Shown one piece after another: positions 35,671 to 42,961 of a stretch of DNA of 64,000 nt. This DNA comes from Bradyrhizobium algeriense (GTDB lineage Bacteria > Pseudomonadota > Alphaproteobacteria > Rhizobiales > Xanthobacteraceae), in the NCBI RefSeq assembly GCF_036924595.1, contig NZ_JAZHRV010000001.1, forward strand, positions 1,798,001 to 1,862,000, written 5' to 3'. Under the pieces are notes generated by a model. That model worked only from the letters and a program-made list of their open reading frames with translations, had not been told where the DNA came from and ran no database searches. How positions within the stretch are numbered: position 1 is the first letter of the stretch; every line of letters starts with the position of its first letter. The translations under genes were made by a program, and so were the position numbers.

Positions 35671-36069
35671 TTATATGACGCGGACCAGGATCGTCAGGGC
35701 GCAGGCGAGCAGTAAAACGAGCGTGATGGTGATGCCGCCCATCCGGCTGACGCGGAATTGCAGAGTATTGGGCGCGGCGTACATGCCGAGCGGATGCAGC
35801 AGCCGCGACAACAGCAGCGCGCCCATCAGCAGATGGACCCACATGGCTCCGAGGCCGGACATTTCCAGCATCGCGACCATCAGTGTAATGATCGGCACGT
35901 ATTCGATGAAGTTGGCATGCGCGCGGATCGCGCTCCGCAGCGCGAGGCTTCCGTTGTCGCCGAACGCCGTCCGGTCTCTCATGCGCAGCCGCCCGACCTG
36001 AACGGCGAGGATGGTATAGAGCAGGGCGAGTATGGCGAGATAGGCTGACGTGATCGAGGGCAGATGCAT
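35671..36069 (-). CDS. MAPEG family membrane protein
   Basis: The 132 residues hold four membrane segments. The MAPEG-type pattern is visible: a first helix with SAYLAILALLYTILAVQVGRLR, the conserved loop RAHANFIEYVPIITLMVAMLEM with Asn/Glu, and LLSRLLHPLGMY. MAPEG proteins include membrane glutathione transferases and eicosanoid enzymes, but the bacterial substrate is unknown. It lies between the carotenoid oxygenase gene and the membrane genes, and could be read with the oxygenase gene through the repeat at 36102-36203. Confidence 0.85.
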   Translation of the reverse strand: MHLPSITSAYLAILALLYTILAVQVGRLRMRDRTAFGDNGSLALRSAIRAHANFIEYVPIITLMVAMLEMSGLGAMWVHLLMGALLLSRLLHPLGMYAAPNTLQFRVSRMGGITITLVLLLACALTILVRVI

Positions 36070-36101
36070 GTGTGTCTCCCCGAGGCTGTGCGTTCAACGA
36101 C

Positions 36102-36203
36102 GTCATTCCGGGGCGATGCGCAGCATCGAACCCGGAATCTCGAGATTCCCCGATGCGCAATTGCGCATCTGAGGTCCGGTCCTTCGGACCATCCCGGAAT
36201 GAC
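36102..36203. repeat. GTCATTCCGGG palindromic repeat, long copy
   Basis: The element begins GTCATTCCGGGGCGATGCG and ends CCCGGAATGAC. Inside are nested palindromes: GGAATCTCGAGATTCC, GATGCGCAATTGCGCATC, and GGTCCGGTCCTTCGGACC. It fills most of the gap between the carotenoid oxygenase and MAPEG genes. It is an abundant dispersed element type in Bradyrhizobium. Confidence 0.8.
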
Positions 36204-36221
36204 TGCTGCAAGAGATTGCGC

Positions 36222-37628
36222 TTACGCCGCGCCGACCCAATTGCCGTGAAAGCCGTCGGGCACGCGATGGCCGAGATGCACCAGCGCCACGGGGCCTGAT
36301 TCGACGTCCTGAGCGTTGAACACCGCAAGATCGCTGCGATTCTCCTGCGCGCGCCAGACGGCGGCGAGCAGCCAGCCATCGCCCTCGGCGGCATCAGGCC
36401 CGCGTTCGACAAACACCGGCTCGGAAATGGTGTCGCCGGCCGGCAGCAGATAATGGCCGAGCCGCTTGCCCTTGCCGTCGACCTGGACGATGCCGGACAG
36501 CGCGCCGAACATCGGCAGATCTGGGTTGGCGCAGGCGTACCAGCCATGGCTGTTCGCGCGTCCCGCGCGGCGGTCGTCGATGCGCGGGAATTCGCCGGTT
36601 AGATCGTCGAGATAGGTTTGCGTGAAGCGGTCGGTATTACCGGCGAGGTCGAAAGTCCAGCGGCAGTACCGCGCGCGCGATTTCTGCGGATCGGTCTTCG
36701 AGCCGTCGGGATGGGAGAACAGCGGCGCTTCCTCGAATTGCATCACGTCGGCGATGATGCGGTTGCCTTCCTCCCACGCATTCATGACGTGGAAGACGTA
36801 GCAGCTCTCAGCGCGAAACCAGACGATGTCCTTGGCGGAACCGCTGCGCTTCATGACGCCGACGTAGCCGCCTTTCTCGGGCTCCCAGGCATAAGGCGCC
36901 TTGCCGCGCATCGCCCGCTCCATGCTGCCAGTGATGGGCAGGATCGGAAACAGCAGATGGTTTTCGGTGACGATGAAGTCGTGCACCATGCTGGCATAGG
37001 GCGCATCGAAGCGATCGAACCGCGTCACCACGCCGGAGGCGTTGACGGATCCGAAGGAGAGGGCAGGGGTAAGGAGGCCTGCGGCGTTATAGCCGAAGAA
37101 CACCATCTCGCCGGTCACAGGATCGATCTTGGGATGCGCGGTGAAGGGTCCCTTGATGGCGCCCTTGTAGTCGCAATAGCCGACGCGATTAAGGGTGTCG
37201 GGCTCGATCTCGGTCGGCAGATGGCCTTCTTCCAGCGCCAGCAGCTTACCGCCATGGAAGATGATGTTGGTGTTGGCGACGCCGCCGTCGTCGGTGATCC
37301 CGGCCGGCGCACCCGGCAGCTTGCGGCCGAAGCCGCCGAACAGCGCGCGGCCGGCGTCGTGCTCGGCCAGCCATTTCGGGGTGCGGACCCAGCGGTTGCG
37401 GTAGCTGGCGCGGCCGTTCTCCAAGTGGAAGGCGTGCAGCATCCCGTCGCCGAAAAACCAGTGTGCGCCCGGCGCCTCGAATTGCGGGTTGGGCCCGTTG
37501 CGATAGAGCGTGCCGTTGAGCTCGCGCGGCAATTCGCCGGTCACCTTGAGATGCGGCGCGTCGCATTCCATCGGGATCGGCGCCAGATTGTCCCGCGCCG
37601 TATTGGTCGTCGCCACTTGGTCGAGCAT
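36222..37628 (-). CDS. carotenoid oxygenase (carotenoid/stilbene cleavage) family
   Basis: The 468 residues fit the family. It cleaves C=C bonds of carotenoids, apocarotenoids or stilbenes with a non-haem Fe(II) held by four histidines. These appear as His165 (TAHPKID), His216 (MVHDFIVTENH), His280 (YVFHVMNAWEEG) and His461 (GFHGNWVG). The N-terminal RNGPNPQFEAPGAHWFFGDGM (quoted in part) is also standard. GGAGG at spacing seven precedes the ATG. The promoter at 37649-37721 holds two TetR-type operators, so the neighbouring TetR protein probably represses it. The substrate cannot be decided from sequence. Confidence 0.92.
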   Translation of the reverse strand: MLDQVATTNTARDNLAPIPMECDAPHLKVTGELPRELNGTLYRNGPNPQFEAPGAHWFFGDGMLHAFHLENGRASYRNRWVRTPKWLAEHDAGRALFGGFGRKLPGAPAGITDDGGVANTNIIFHGGKLLALEEGHLPTEIEPDTLNRVGYCDYKGAIKGPFTAHPKIDPVTGEMVFFGYNAAGLLTPALSFGSVNASGVVTRFDRFDAPYASMVHDFIVTENHLLFPILPITGSMERAMRGKAPYAWEPEKGGYVGVMKRSGSAKDIVWFRAESCYVFHVMNAWEEGNRIIADVMQFEEAPLFSHPDGSKTDPQKSRARYCRWTFDLAGNTDRFTQTYLDDLTGEFPRIDDRRAGRANSHGWYACANPDLPMFGALSGIVQVDGKGKRLGHYLLPAGDTISEPVFVERGPDAAEGDGWLLAAVWRAQENRSDLAVFNAQDVESGPVALVHLGHRVPDGFHGNWVGAA

Positions 37629-37648
37629 CTTACGTTTCCTCCGGATAT

Positions 37649-37721
37649 ATCTTTACATCGTAAAGATGTCAGTAAGCGCGTTGTCATCGACCGTCAAGCA
37701 AAATCTTTACAGTGTAAAAAT
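37649..37721 (-). promoter_or_regulatory. promoter flanked by two TetR-type operators, copy B
   Basis: On the minus strand TTGACG (37692-37697), a 17-bp spacer and TACTGA (37669-37674) form the promoter of the carotenoid oxygenase gene. Operator 1 (37649-37667) is identical to the copy at 35552. Operator 2, ATCTTTACAGTGTAAAAAT (37703-37721), lies five bases above the -35 box and 20 bp before the tetR start codon. Binding there could also control tetR itself. Confidence 0.82.
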
Positions 37722-37740
37722 TGCAGCTATAAGGATTCGT

Positions 37741-38475
37741 ATGACAAGAATCTCGAGAGAAGCCAGAACCAGCCGTCCCTCCGCGAAGCGCAAGCCGGCA
37801 AGAGCCGTGACCGAAAGGCCGGCCAGCCGGCGTCGCCGTCCAGCCGGCGAGGCCCCTTATCATCATGGCGATCTGCACGACGCCTTGCTCGCCGCCGCCG
37901 AGCGGGTGCTGGAACGCGATGGGCTGGCGGGCCTGACGCTGCGCGCGGTGGCGCGCGAGGCCGGCGTGTCGCACGCCGCGCCGACCCATCATTTCGGCGA
38001 TCTCACAGGGCTCCTGAGCGAACTCGCCGCCATCGGCTTCCGGCGCTTCAACGAGGCCATGACGGCCGCGGGCCAGACTGAAACGCACCCCCTGATGAAG
38101 GCGATGGCGCGCGCCAAGGCCTATGTCGCCTATGCGGAGGCGCGTCCCGGCATGTACGGGCTGATGTTCCGAACCGAACGGCTCGACATGACGCGGCCGT
38201 CGCTGCACGAGGCGGCCACTGCCTCCTTCGAAGGACTGGCAACCGCGGCTGGCCTCGGCCGTGATGAGAAGCTCACCGGCGCGGCGCTGGAAGCATTGTC
38301 GCTTGACCAGGCCGCGGCCATCGCGCGCGCGTGGTCTTTGGTGCACGGCTTCACCACGCTGCTGCTCGATGGACGGCTGAAGGATATTTTGCACCGGCTG
38401 CCGGAAGGCACCGGCGTCGACCAGCTGCTACATGCGATGCTGGTCTCGACCGTCGCACGGCCGCCGGCGCTATAG
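37741..38475 (+). CDS. TetR-family transcriptional regulator
   Basis: The 244 residues begin with a basic, Arg-rich extension (to about 37), then PYHHGDLHDALLAAAERVLE and the helix-turn-helix LTLRAVAREAGVSHAAPTHHF. The C-terminal domain is the WHG/TetR_C_13 type (AKAYVAYAEARPGMYGLMF). It most likely binds the ATCTTTAC-N3-GTAAAGAT sites found beside it and at 35552. An AAGGA site sits before the ATG. The inducer is unknown; a carotenoid-derived or hydrophobic compound would fit its neighbours. Confidence 0.9.
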   Translation: MTRISREARTSRPSAKRKPARAVTERPASRRRRPAGEAPYHHGDLHDALLAAAERVLERDGLAGLTLRAVAREAGVSHAAPTHHFGDLTGLLSELAAIGFRRFNEAMTAAGQTETHPLMKAMARAKAYVAYAEARPGMYGLMFRTERLDMTRPSLHEAATASFEGLATAAGLGRDEKLTGAALEALSLDQAAAIARAWSLVHGFTTLLLDGRLKDILHRLPEGTGVDQLLHAMLVSTVARPPAL

Positions 38476-38548
38476 GACAGCGGTTTGGGGGCGAGTTCGC
38501 TGGCGCCGGAATGGACCTGCGCGGCCAACGGTGTGGATGGCGTGCCGC

Positions 38549-38887
38549 TTAGCAACCCCTGCAAATCTTGGTTTGGCGCGCGAGCCTTGCGTCGGCTTCC
38601 GCGTCTTCGTTGGGCTGCCGTGTCCACTCGTCATACCGCGCTTTGGCGTTCGATTGGGCCGGGGCATCGTTCAGCGGGCCGAGAATGATCTCCTGATTGC
38701 GGGCCGTTCTTCGCTTTGCCGGCCGTTTTGGCTCGCCCGGCGCGTCATTTGCCGTCGGTGGTTCGCCCAACCCGTCCCAGGCGATCGGGGCGCCTGCGGT
38801 CTGTGTCGTCGAGCAGCCGGTGCCGGAGGCGCAGCAGCCGGTGAGGGCGGAGCCTGCAACCAGCAGAACCATGATTCTCGTTAGCAT
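38549..38887 (-). CDS. putative lipoprotein (112 aa)
   Basis: The start at 38887 gives a lipoprotein signal MLTRIMVLLVAGSALTGC, with the lipobox ALTGC making Cys18 the likely lipidated residue. The mature part is polar, Pro/Ala/Lys/Arg-rich (EPPTANDAPGEPKRPAKRRT) and ends with KICRGC. It is probably a small outer- or inner-membrane lipoprotein with a disordered body. No family is recognised. Confidence 0.6.
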   Translation of the reverse strand: MLTRIMVLLVAGSALTGCCASGTGCSTTQTAGAPIAWDGLGEPPTANDAPGEPKRPAKRRTARNQEIILGPLNDAPAQSNAKARYDEWTRQPNEDAEADARLARQTKICRGC

Positions 38888-38997
38888 CGTCGCTCCGGTG
38901 TGGCCGCCGTTAAAATCCGTGACGTGAGAATATATCAAGCACTCAAGGCTGTAGCTTTGACGTTAATGCGGCGAAAACACGCCGGCCGTGGGCTGCG

Positions 38998-39630
38998 TCA
39001 GCGCTTTACAAGGCTGACGGCGGTGCCTTTTTCACCGATTACCTTCACTTCGTCCTTGCCGCACTTGAAATCACGCGCAAATTCGTCCGCCGCCTGGCGC
39101 GCGAGCTCGTTGGCATTGCGGTTGGCCTGGCCGTCGATATAGGCGACGTGACAGACAGGGCCCGGCGGCAACCGCGTCACGGCGAGCATCGGTTTCGAGG
39201 TCGGGCTTCCGGTTTTGTCCGGGGCGTCGTTGTCGGCGATCAGCCAGCGCTGAATGATCGCGAACGGCTTGCCGTCGACGGCCCGCCATTCGACGGTATT
39301 GGCGGTGGAATTGAAGGGGGCAAACCCGGCCTCCGCGGCCGGCTCCCTGCTGGCGGCAGCGCGGTCGGCTCCGACCGAGACGGTTTGGCGCAGGTCGTCC
39401 TCGCTGATCAGCACCACCAGCCCCGATTTGCCGGGGCACACCTGCTTCGTGCTGCCGTTCTCGGGTTTGCCGATGGTGCGGCAGTCCTTCGGCGCCGTCG
39501 ATGTGTAGCTGCTGCTGAATGTTTGGGCGTTGGCCGGTGAAATCAGGCCGAATGCAGCCGCGAACAGGGCGGCGGCGGCCGGCACAGTGAGCGGCCGATG
39601 GGGGACGCGTTTCATCTGCATTTCTCGCAT
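38998..39630 (-). CDS. exported hypothetical protein (about 210 aa)
   Basis: A signal peptide (VPAAAALFAAAFGLISPANAQ) precedes a mature region with KDCRTIGKPENGSTKQVCPGKSGLVVLISEDDLRQTVSVG (quoted in part), TVEWRAVDGKPFAIIQRW, and a later cysteine pair (GPVCHVAYID, DFKCGKDE). The shape suggests a periplasmic protein with two disulfides, somewhat like other small exported Bradyrhizobium proteins. No domain is assigned. Several ATG codons sit close together; 39630 has a GGGAG site before it, but 39615 is also possible. Confidence 0.6.
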   Translation of the reverse strand: MREMQMKRVPHRPLTVPAAAALFAAAFGLISPANAQTFSSSYTSTAPKDCRTIGKPENGSTKQVCPGKSGLVVLISEDDLRQTVSVGADRAAASREPAAEAGFAPFNSTANTVEWRAVDGKPFAIIQRWLIADNDAPDKTGSPTSKPMLAVTRLPPGPVCHVAYIDGQANRNANELARQAADEFARDFKCGKDEVKVIGEKGTAVSLVKR

Positions 39631-39768
39631 GGAACTCCCAGGATCAGACGTGCGCAATCTGGGGAAGGTTCATGGCAAAGGTACGAAACACCTGACATTG
39701 ACGCGGAATCGTCCTAGAAGAGCGGCTCGCAATTCGTCGTTTCCCAAGCCCGCAGTCATTCAGTCCTC

Positions 39769-40578
39769 ATGCCTTCCATACCATCGAATAAGCCCTATCG
39801 CGTCGGCCGCTCCCCCACCGGACTAGGTCTCTTCGCCACCAAGCCGATCAAGAAGGGCACCAAAATCATCCGCTATTTTGGGCCGCTTCTGGATTCGAAG
39901 AAGAAAAAAGACGACGCGATCGAGAACAAGTACCTGTTCGAGCTGAACGACCGCTGGACCATCGACGGCTCGGTGCGCAAGAACATCGCCCGCTACATCA
40001 ACCACGCCTGCAAGCCGAACGCGGAATCCGACGTTCGCCCACGCAAGCGCAAGGTGTTCATCCGCGCCATCAAGAACATCGAGCCGGGCGAGGAGATCAA
40101 CTACGATTACGGCACCGATTATTTCAAAGCCTATCTGAAGCCGATCGGCTGCAAATGCGCGGCCTGCGAGAAGAAGCGCAAGAAGCAGCGCGCCGAGGCG
40201 CGGGCGGAGAAGGCCCGCCTCAAGGCCAAGGCCGAGCGGAAAGCGCTGAAGAAGGCTGAAAAGCTGGCCAAAGAACAGCAGAAGGCTAAAGCGAAGCTGA
40301 AGGATAAGGCTGAGCGGAAGGTGAAGAAGACGCTCAAGCTGAACGGCCATTCGCCGAATGGCAAGTCCCTTAACGGCAAGTCTCTTAACGGGAAGTCTCT
40401 CAATGGGAAGTCTCTCAGTGGCAGGTCGCTCAACGCCAAACGTCTGAACGGCAACAGCCGCGTCAGGGTTGCCGGCAAAAAATCGAGCGCCAGCAAGCCG
40501 CCAGTTTCCGCGCCCGCGCCGGTCCTTGAGGTTCAACCCGCCGCTTTCTCCCTTGAGGCGCAGACCACCGCCATTTGA
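39769..40578 (+). CDS. SET-domain lysine methyltransferase with a basic, repetitive tail
   Basis: Residues about 8-130 form a SET domain: RVGRSPTGLGLFATKPIKKGTKI at the start, then RYINHACKPNAESDV and EINYDYGTDY, which hold the AdoMet/lysine-channel residues (NH and Y). The post-SET cysteines follow as CKCAACEKK. Residues 140-190 are Lys/Ala/Glu helix (KAKAERKALKKAEKLAKEQQ) like histone H1 tails. Then come NGKSL pentapeptide repeats and a Pro/Ala end. SET proteins transfer methyl groups to lysine. The tail looks fit to bind DNA or to be a substrate itself. No target is known. Confidence 0.85.
   Translation: MPSIPSNKPYRVGRSPTGLGLFATKPIKKGTKIIRYFGPLLDSKKKKDDAIENKYLFELNDRWTIDGSVRKNIARYINHACKPNAESDVRPRKRKVFIRAIKNIEPGEEINYDYGTDYFKAYLKPIGCKCAACEKKRKKQRAEARAEKARLKAKAERKALKKAEKLAKEQQKAKAKLKDKAERKVKKTLKLNGHSPNGKSLNGKSLNGKSLNGKSLSGRSLNAKRLNGNSRVRVAGKKSSASKPPVSAPAPVLEVQPAAFSLEAQTTAI
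40342..40461 (+). repeat. 15-bp tandem repeat encoding NGKSL, eight units
   Basis: Eight imperfect 15-bp units run in frame inside the SET gene. The central ones read AACGGCAAGTCTCTT and AATGGGAAGTCTCTC. The outer units are diverged (NGHSP, SGRSL, NAKRL, NGNSR). The array is likely to vary in copy number. Confidence 0.85.
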
Positions 40579-40582
40579 CGTC

Positions 40583-40873
40583 TCATCCGCCAGCCTTGTG
40601 CACCGACTTCGGCAGCAGCGAATCGCCGAAGTCGACCGCCGAGCGTTGAATGATCGCGCCGGTTTCGTCGATCACGACGCGAAACCGCCGGTGTTCGGAG
40701 AAGAAGGTCAGGCGATGCCGGCCGGAGTCGGCATCGATCCCGCGCTCCGCAAGGCTCGTGATCCGGCCCGCGCGCATTGCTTCCTGAAGCAGGGAAGGCG
40801 CCAGGCCGAGGCCTTCGGCGACGATGGCGGCGTCGATCTGCACTGCGCCATTTTCGAACTCGATCGGTTTCAT
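40583..40873 (-). CDS. DUF6522 family protein (96 aa)
   Basis: The start at 40873 gives MKPIEFENGAVQIDAAIVAE, a helical section SLLQEAMRAGRITSLAERG, and a beta part GRHRLTFFSEHRRFRVVIDE ending in AVDFGDSLLPKSV. These match what I recall of DUF6522, a small cytosolic family often beside Rrf2-type regulators in Rhizobiales. Its role is unknown. It follows the Rrf2 gene on the same strand with a 38-bp gap and may share its mRNA. Confidence 0.7.
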   Translation of the reverse strand: MKPIEFENGAVQIDAAIVAEGLGLAPSLLQEAMRAGRITSLAERGIDADSGRHRLTFFSEHRRFRVVIDETGAIIQRSAVDFGDSLLPKSVHKAGG

Positions 40874-40911
40874 GAGTTGCACCTGAGCCTTGTCATGGTT
40901 TCTTGCAGCCC

Positions 40912-41340
40912 TCACGCAAGTGCCGGGCTCCGCCTGGCGCTTTGGGGATAGGCGCATTCCGCCAGCGTCGTGGCGTCGAGCTCGCGCATGAAGGCTTCGC
41001 GGGCGGCGGCGAGTTTTGCCTTGAGCCGGCAGCGCGGCTTCAGCACGCAATTGCCGCCGTCCTCGCGAAAACATTCGACCAGCGGCGGCCCTTCAAGCGC
41101 GCGCACCACCTCGCCGATGGTGATCGACTGGGCGGGGCGGGCCAGCGTGAAGCCGCCGCCAACGCCGCGCTGGGTCGAGATGAAGCCGCTATCGGCGAGA
41201 TCGCGCACCACCTTGGCCAGATGGTTGCGGGAAATGCCGAACTCGGCCGCGATCTCGTTGGTGGCGAAGGAACGGCCAGGGTCGCCCGCCAGCCGCATCA
41301 AGGCGCGCAACGCGAAATCCGTGAACGACGTCAGGCGCAT
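40912..41340 (-). CDS. Rrf2-family iron-sulfur regulator, NsrR-like
   Basis: The 142 residues begin MRLTSFTDFALRALMRLAG, the standard Rrf2 start, with the winged helix ISRNHLAKVVRDLADSGFI. Three cysteines in VECFREDGGNCVLKPRC (spacing 7 and 5) can hold a [2Fe-2S] or [4Fe-4S] cluster, as in NsrR. Such regulators sense nitric oxide. The divergent target across a long palindrome is a truncated haemoglobin, as expected for a nitric-oxide response. IscR is less likely because no Fe-S assembly gene is near. Confidence 0.9.
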   Translation of the reverse strand: MRLTSFTDFALRALMRLAGDPGRSFATNEIAAEFGISRNHLAKVVRDLADSGFISTQRGVGGGFTLARPAQSITIGEVVRALEGPPLVECFREDGGNCVLKPRCRLKAKLAAAREAFMRELDATTLAECAYPQSARRSPALA

Positions 41341-41385
41341 GGGAGCCCTCTTGAAAGATCTGCTTGCAATTCATCTATAGCCGTC

Positions 41386-41412
41386 TAAATAGGTATTTGA
41401 AATACCTATTTA
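41386..41412. promoter_or_regulatory. 27-bp palindromic operator, probable Rrf2/NsrR site
   Basis: Two perfect 13-bp arms, TAAATAGGTATTT and AAATACCTATTTA, flank a single central G at 41399. It lies between the divergent Rrf2 and haemoglobin genes, 16 bp before the haemoglobin ATG. The 11-1-11 style layout fits known NsrR boxes, although the sequence differs from the E. coli consensus. Confidence 0.8.
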
Positions 41413-41427
41413 AGGGCAGGCGAAGAA

Positions 41428-41898
41428 ATGGAAGCGATCGTGGCAGGGCCGGTGCGGCGGGAGCGCTTGACGGCCGAAATCATGGAGCGGACGGGCATCG
41501 ACGAGGCGATGATCGAGCGCCTGGTGCGCGGCTTCTACGCCAAGGTGCGGGCCGACGTGGTGCTGGGGCCGATCTTCGATATCAGGATCAAGGATTGGGA
41601 GCCGCATCTGGCGCAGATGTGCGCATTCTGGTCATCGGTCGCGTTGATGACGGGCCGCTACCACGGCACCCCGATGGCCAAACATCTGCCGCTGCCGGTC
41701 GACGCCGGGCATTTCGACTGCTGGCTCGAATTGTTCGAGCAAACCGCCCGCGAGATCTGCCCGCCCGAGGCGGAAGCGCATTTCGTGGAACGGGCGCGCC
41801 GCATCGCGTCAAGCCTCGAACTCGGCATTGCCGGCACCCACGGCGTCATGCTCGGCAACGGGGAACGATTTCGGCGCAATCAAACAGGAGCAGTGTGA
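41428..41898 (+). CDS. group III truncated haemoglobin
   Basis: The 156 residues match the group III truncated haemoglobins: RLVRGFYAKVRADVVLGPIFD, the E-helix region DWEPHLAQMCAFWSSVALMTGRYHG (quoted in part), and AGHFDCWLELFEQTA, with the proximal histidine in AGHFDCW. These proteins bind nitric oxide or oxygen and help in nitrosative stress. The gene is divergent from the NsrR-like regulator behind the 27-bp palindrome. Its stop overlaps the start of the 44-aa gene by one base (TGATG). Confidence 0.93.
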   Translation: MEAIVAGPVRRERLTAEIMERTGIDEAMIERLVRGFYAKVRADVVLGPIFDIRIKDWEPHLAQMCAFWSSVALMTGRYHGTPMAKHLPLPVDAGHFDCWLELFEQTAREICPPEAEAHFVERARRIASSLELGIAGTHGVMLGNGERFRRNQTGAV

Positions 41899-42032
41899 TG
41901 GCTTATCGTACGCATGTCGTGACCAACAAGGAGCAGGCCGATCCGTATTCCGGCAGCAGCCTGGTGCCGATGCTCGTGATCGGGCTGGTGCTGACCTTTG
42001 CCGGGATGATCGCGGCGGTAATGCTAAGCTGA
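41898..42032 (+). CDS. 44-aa single-span membrane protein coupled to the haemoglobin
   Basis: It starts at the ATG that overlaps the haemoglobin stop (TGATG). The N-terminal half is polar (MAYRTHVVTNKEQADPYSGS) and the C-terminal half is one membrane helix (LVPMLVIGLVLTFAGMIAAVML). Translational coupling suggests it works with the haemoglobin, perhaps at the membrane. No family is known to me. Confidence 0.65.
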   Translation: MAYRTHVVTNKEQADPYSGSSLVPMLVIGLVLTFAGMIAAVMLS

Positions 42033-42044
42033 GGCTCTTTCCCC

Positions 42045-42187
42045 GTCATTGCGAGCCAACGGGCGCGCGAATGCGCGCCCGATGACAGGCTCCGCGAAGC
42101 AATCCGTTTCTCCACTTGCTGAGGCATGGATTGCTTCGTCGCTTTGCTCCCTTGCGCAAACGCTTCGCGTTTGTCGCGGACGATGAC
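42045..42187. repeat. GTCATTGCGAG palindromic repeat, copy 2
   Basis: It begins GTCATTGCGAGCC and ends GATGAC. It shares with the copy at 13108 the segments CGAAGCAATCC, GGATTGCTTCGTCGCT and TTGCGCAAACGCTTCGCGTT. A palindromic insert, GGGCGCGCGAATGCGCGCCC, lies near the left end. It fills the gap between the haemoglobin operon and the convergent membrane gene. Confidence 0.82.
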
Positions 42188-42196
42188 GGCTGAGGC

Positions 42197-42595
42197 TTAT
42201 GCCGTTACCGTCTCGCCGCTCTTGCGCAGGCCGATATATTGCAACTCAGCAAACACGCCTGTCGCAATCGCCTGGGCAACGATGAAGACCTGGCCGAGCA
42301 GGTTCGGGCTTACCGCACCCGAGAACAGCAGTGCGATGCTGCCGAGCGTCCACGCGGCATTTCCCACGATGACAAGCAACAACAGCGCCTTCGCCACCGT
42401 CGACCGTGTGGCCAGCCAGCCAACCAGCGCCGTATAGGCGATCAAGAACAGCCCGGTTTCACGCAGCAACGCCTCCGGCAGATTGAGGAAGGGCGCGAGC
42501 GCGCCGGCGCCGAGGGTAAGGGCCACCGCAGCGACGCCGCTGAAGATGGCGTCGGCGAGCAGCGCGCGGTTCAGGAATGTGGACGGATGAATCAT
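42197..42595 (-). CDS. hypothetical membrane protein (132 aa)
   Basis: Four membrane segments are visible (IFSGVAAVALTLGAGALAPF, GLFLIAYTALVGWLA, ALLLLVIVGNAAWTLGSIALLF, LLGQVFIVAQAIATGVFAEL). The start at 42595 gives MIHPSTFLNRALLAD; the frame extends upstream without coding features. It follows the 73-aa membrane gene by 44 bp and is divergent, with it, from the XRE regulator. No function can be given. Confidence 0.7.
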   Translation of the reverse strand: MIHPSTFLNRALLADAIFSGVAAVALTLGAGALAPFLNLPEALLRETGLFLIAYTALVGWLATRSTVAKALLLLVIVGNAAWTLGSIALLFSGAVSPNLLGQVFIVAQAIATGVFAELQYIGLRKSGETVTA

Positions 42596-42639
42596 GGCAG
42601 TTCTCCTTTGGCTTGGGGGGACTTTGGGCGAGACAGCGA

Positions 42640-42861
42640 TCAGCGTTGCAGCAGCGACCGGAGCTGACGCATCAGCCGCATCGGGCAGAGCGCCTTGCCG
42701 ACTCTGTTTTCGATCGTCTGCACCTGCACGAACACGAAGACGCTGGTGTCGTGCACCAACGGCTGCGGCAAGTTCAGGGAGCGCGCCAGCAACCAGGTGG
42801 CCAGATTGACCACCCAGGGGATTACGGCGGCGACGAAGCGGAAGAGGGAAAGCATCAGCAT
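42640..42861 (-). CDS. small membrane protein (73 aa)
   Basis: The gene has a clear AGGAG site before its ATG. Two hydrophobic stretches are seen (LSLFRFVAAVIPWVVNLATWLL and VFVFVQVQTI); the C-terminus is basic (LCPMRLMRQLRSLLQR). It lies upstream of the 132-aa membrane gene, probably in one operon, and 100 bp from the divergent XRE gene. Confidence 0.6.
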   Translation of the reverse strand: MLMLSLFRFVAAVIPWVVNLATWLLARSLNLPQPLVHDTSVFVFVQVQTIENRVGKALCPMRLMRQLRSLLQR

Positions 42862-42909
42862 GGGTCATCTCCTGTGCCCTCAGGATGAGCCAGCCCGTGA
42901 CCCGTTTCG

Positions 42910-42926
42910 ATTACCTCGGACGTAAT
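42910..42926. promoter_or_regulatory. possible operator between the XRE gene and the membrane genes
   Basis: ATTAC-CTCGGAC-GTAAT is an inverted repeat in the 100-bp divergent gap. It is short, so a binding site for the XRE regulator is only a suggestion. Confidence 0.3.
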
Positions 42927-42961
42927 GGAATGGACGAAATTCGCATGGTAGGTTTTCCACC

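Noticed and set aside
40342..40461. 15-bp repeat array considered as a CRISPR array
   Set aside because: The units are contiguous with no spacers and are in frame inside the SET gene. No cas gene is present.
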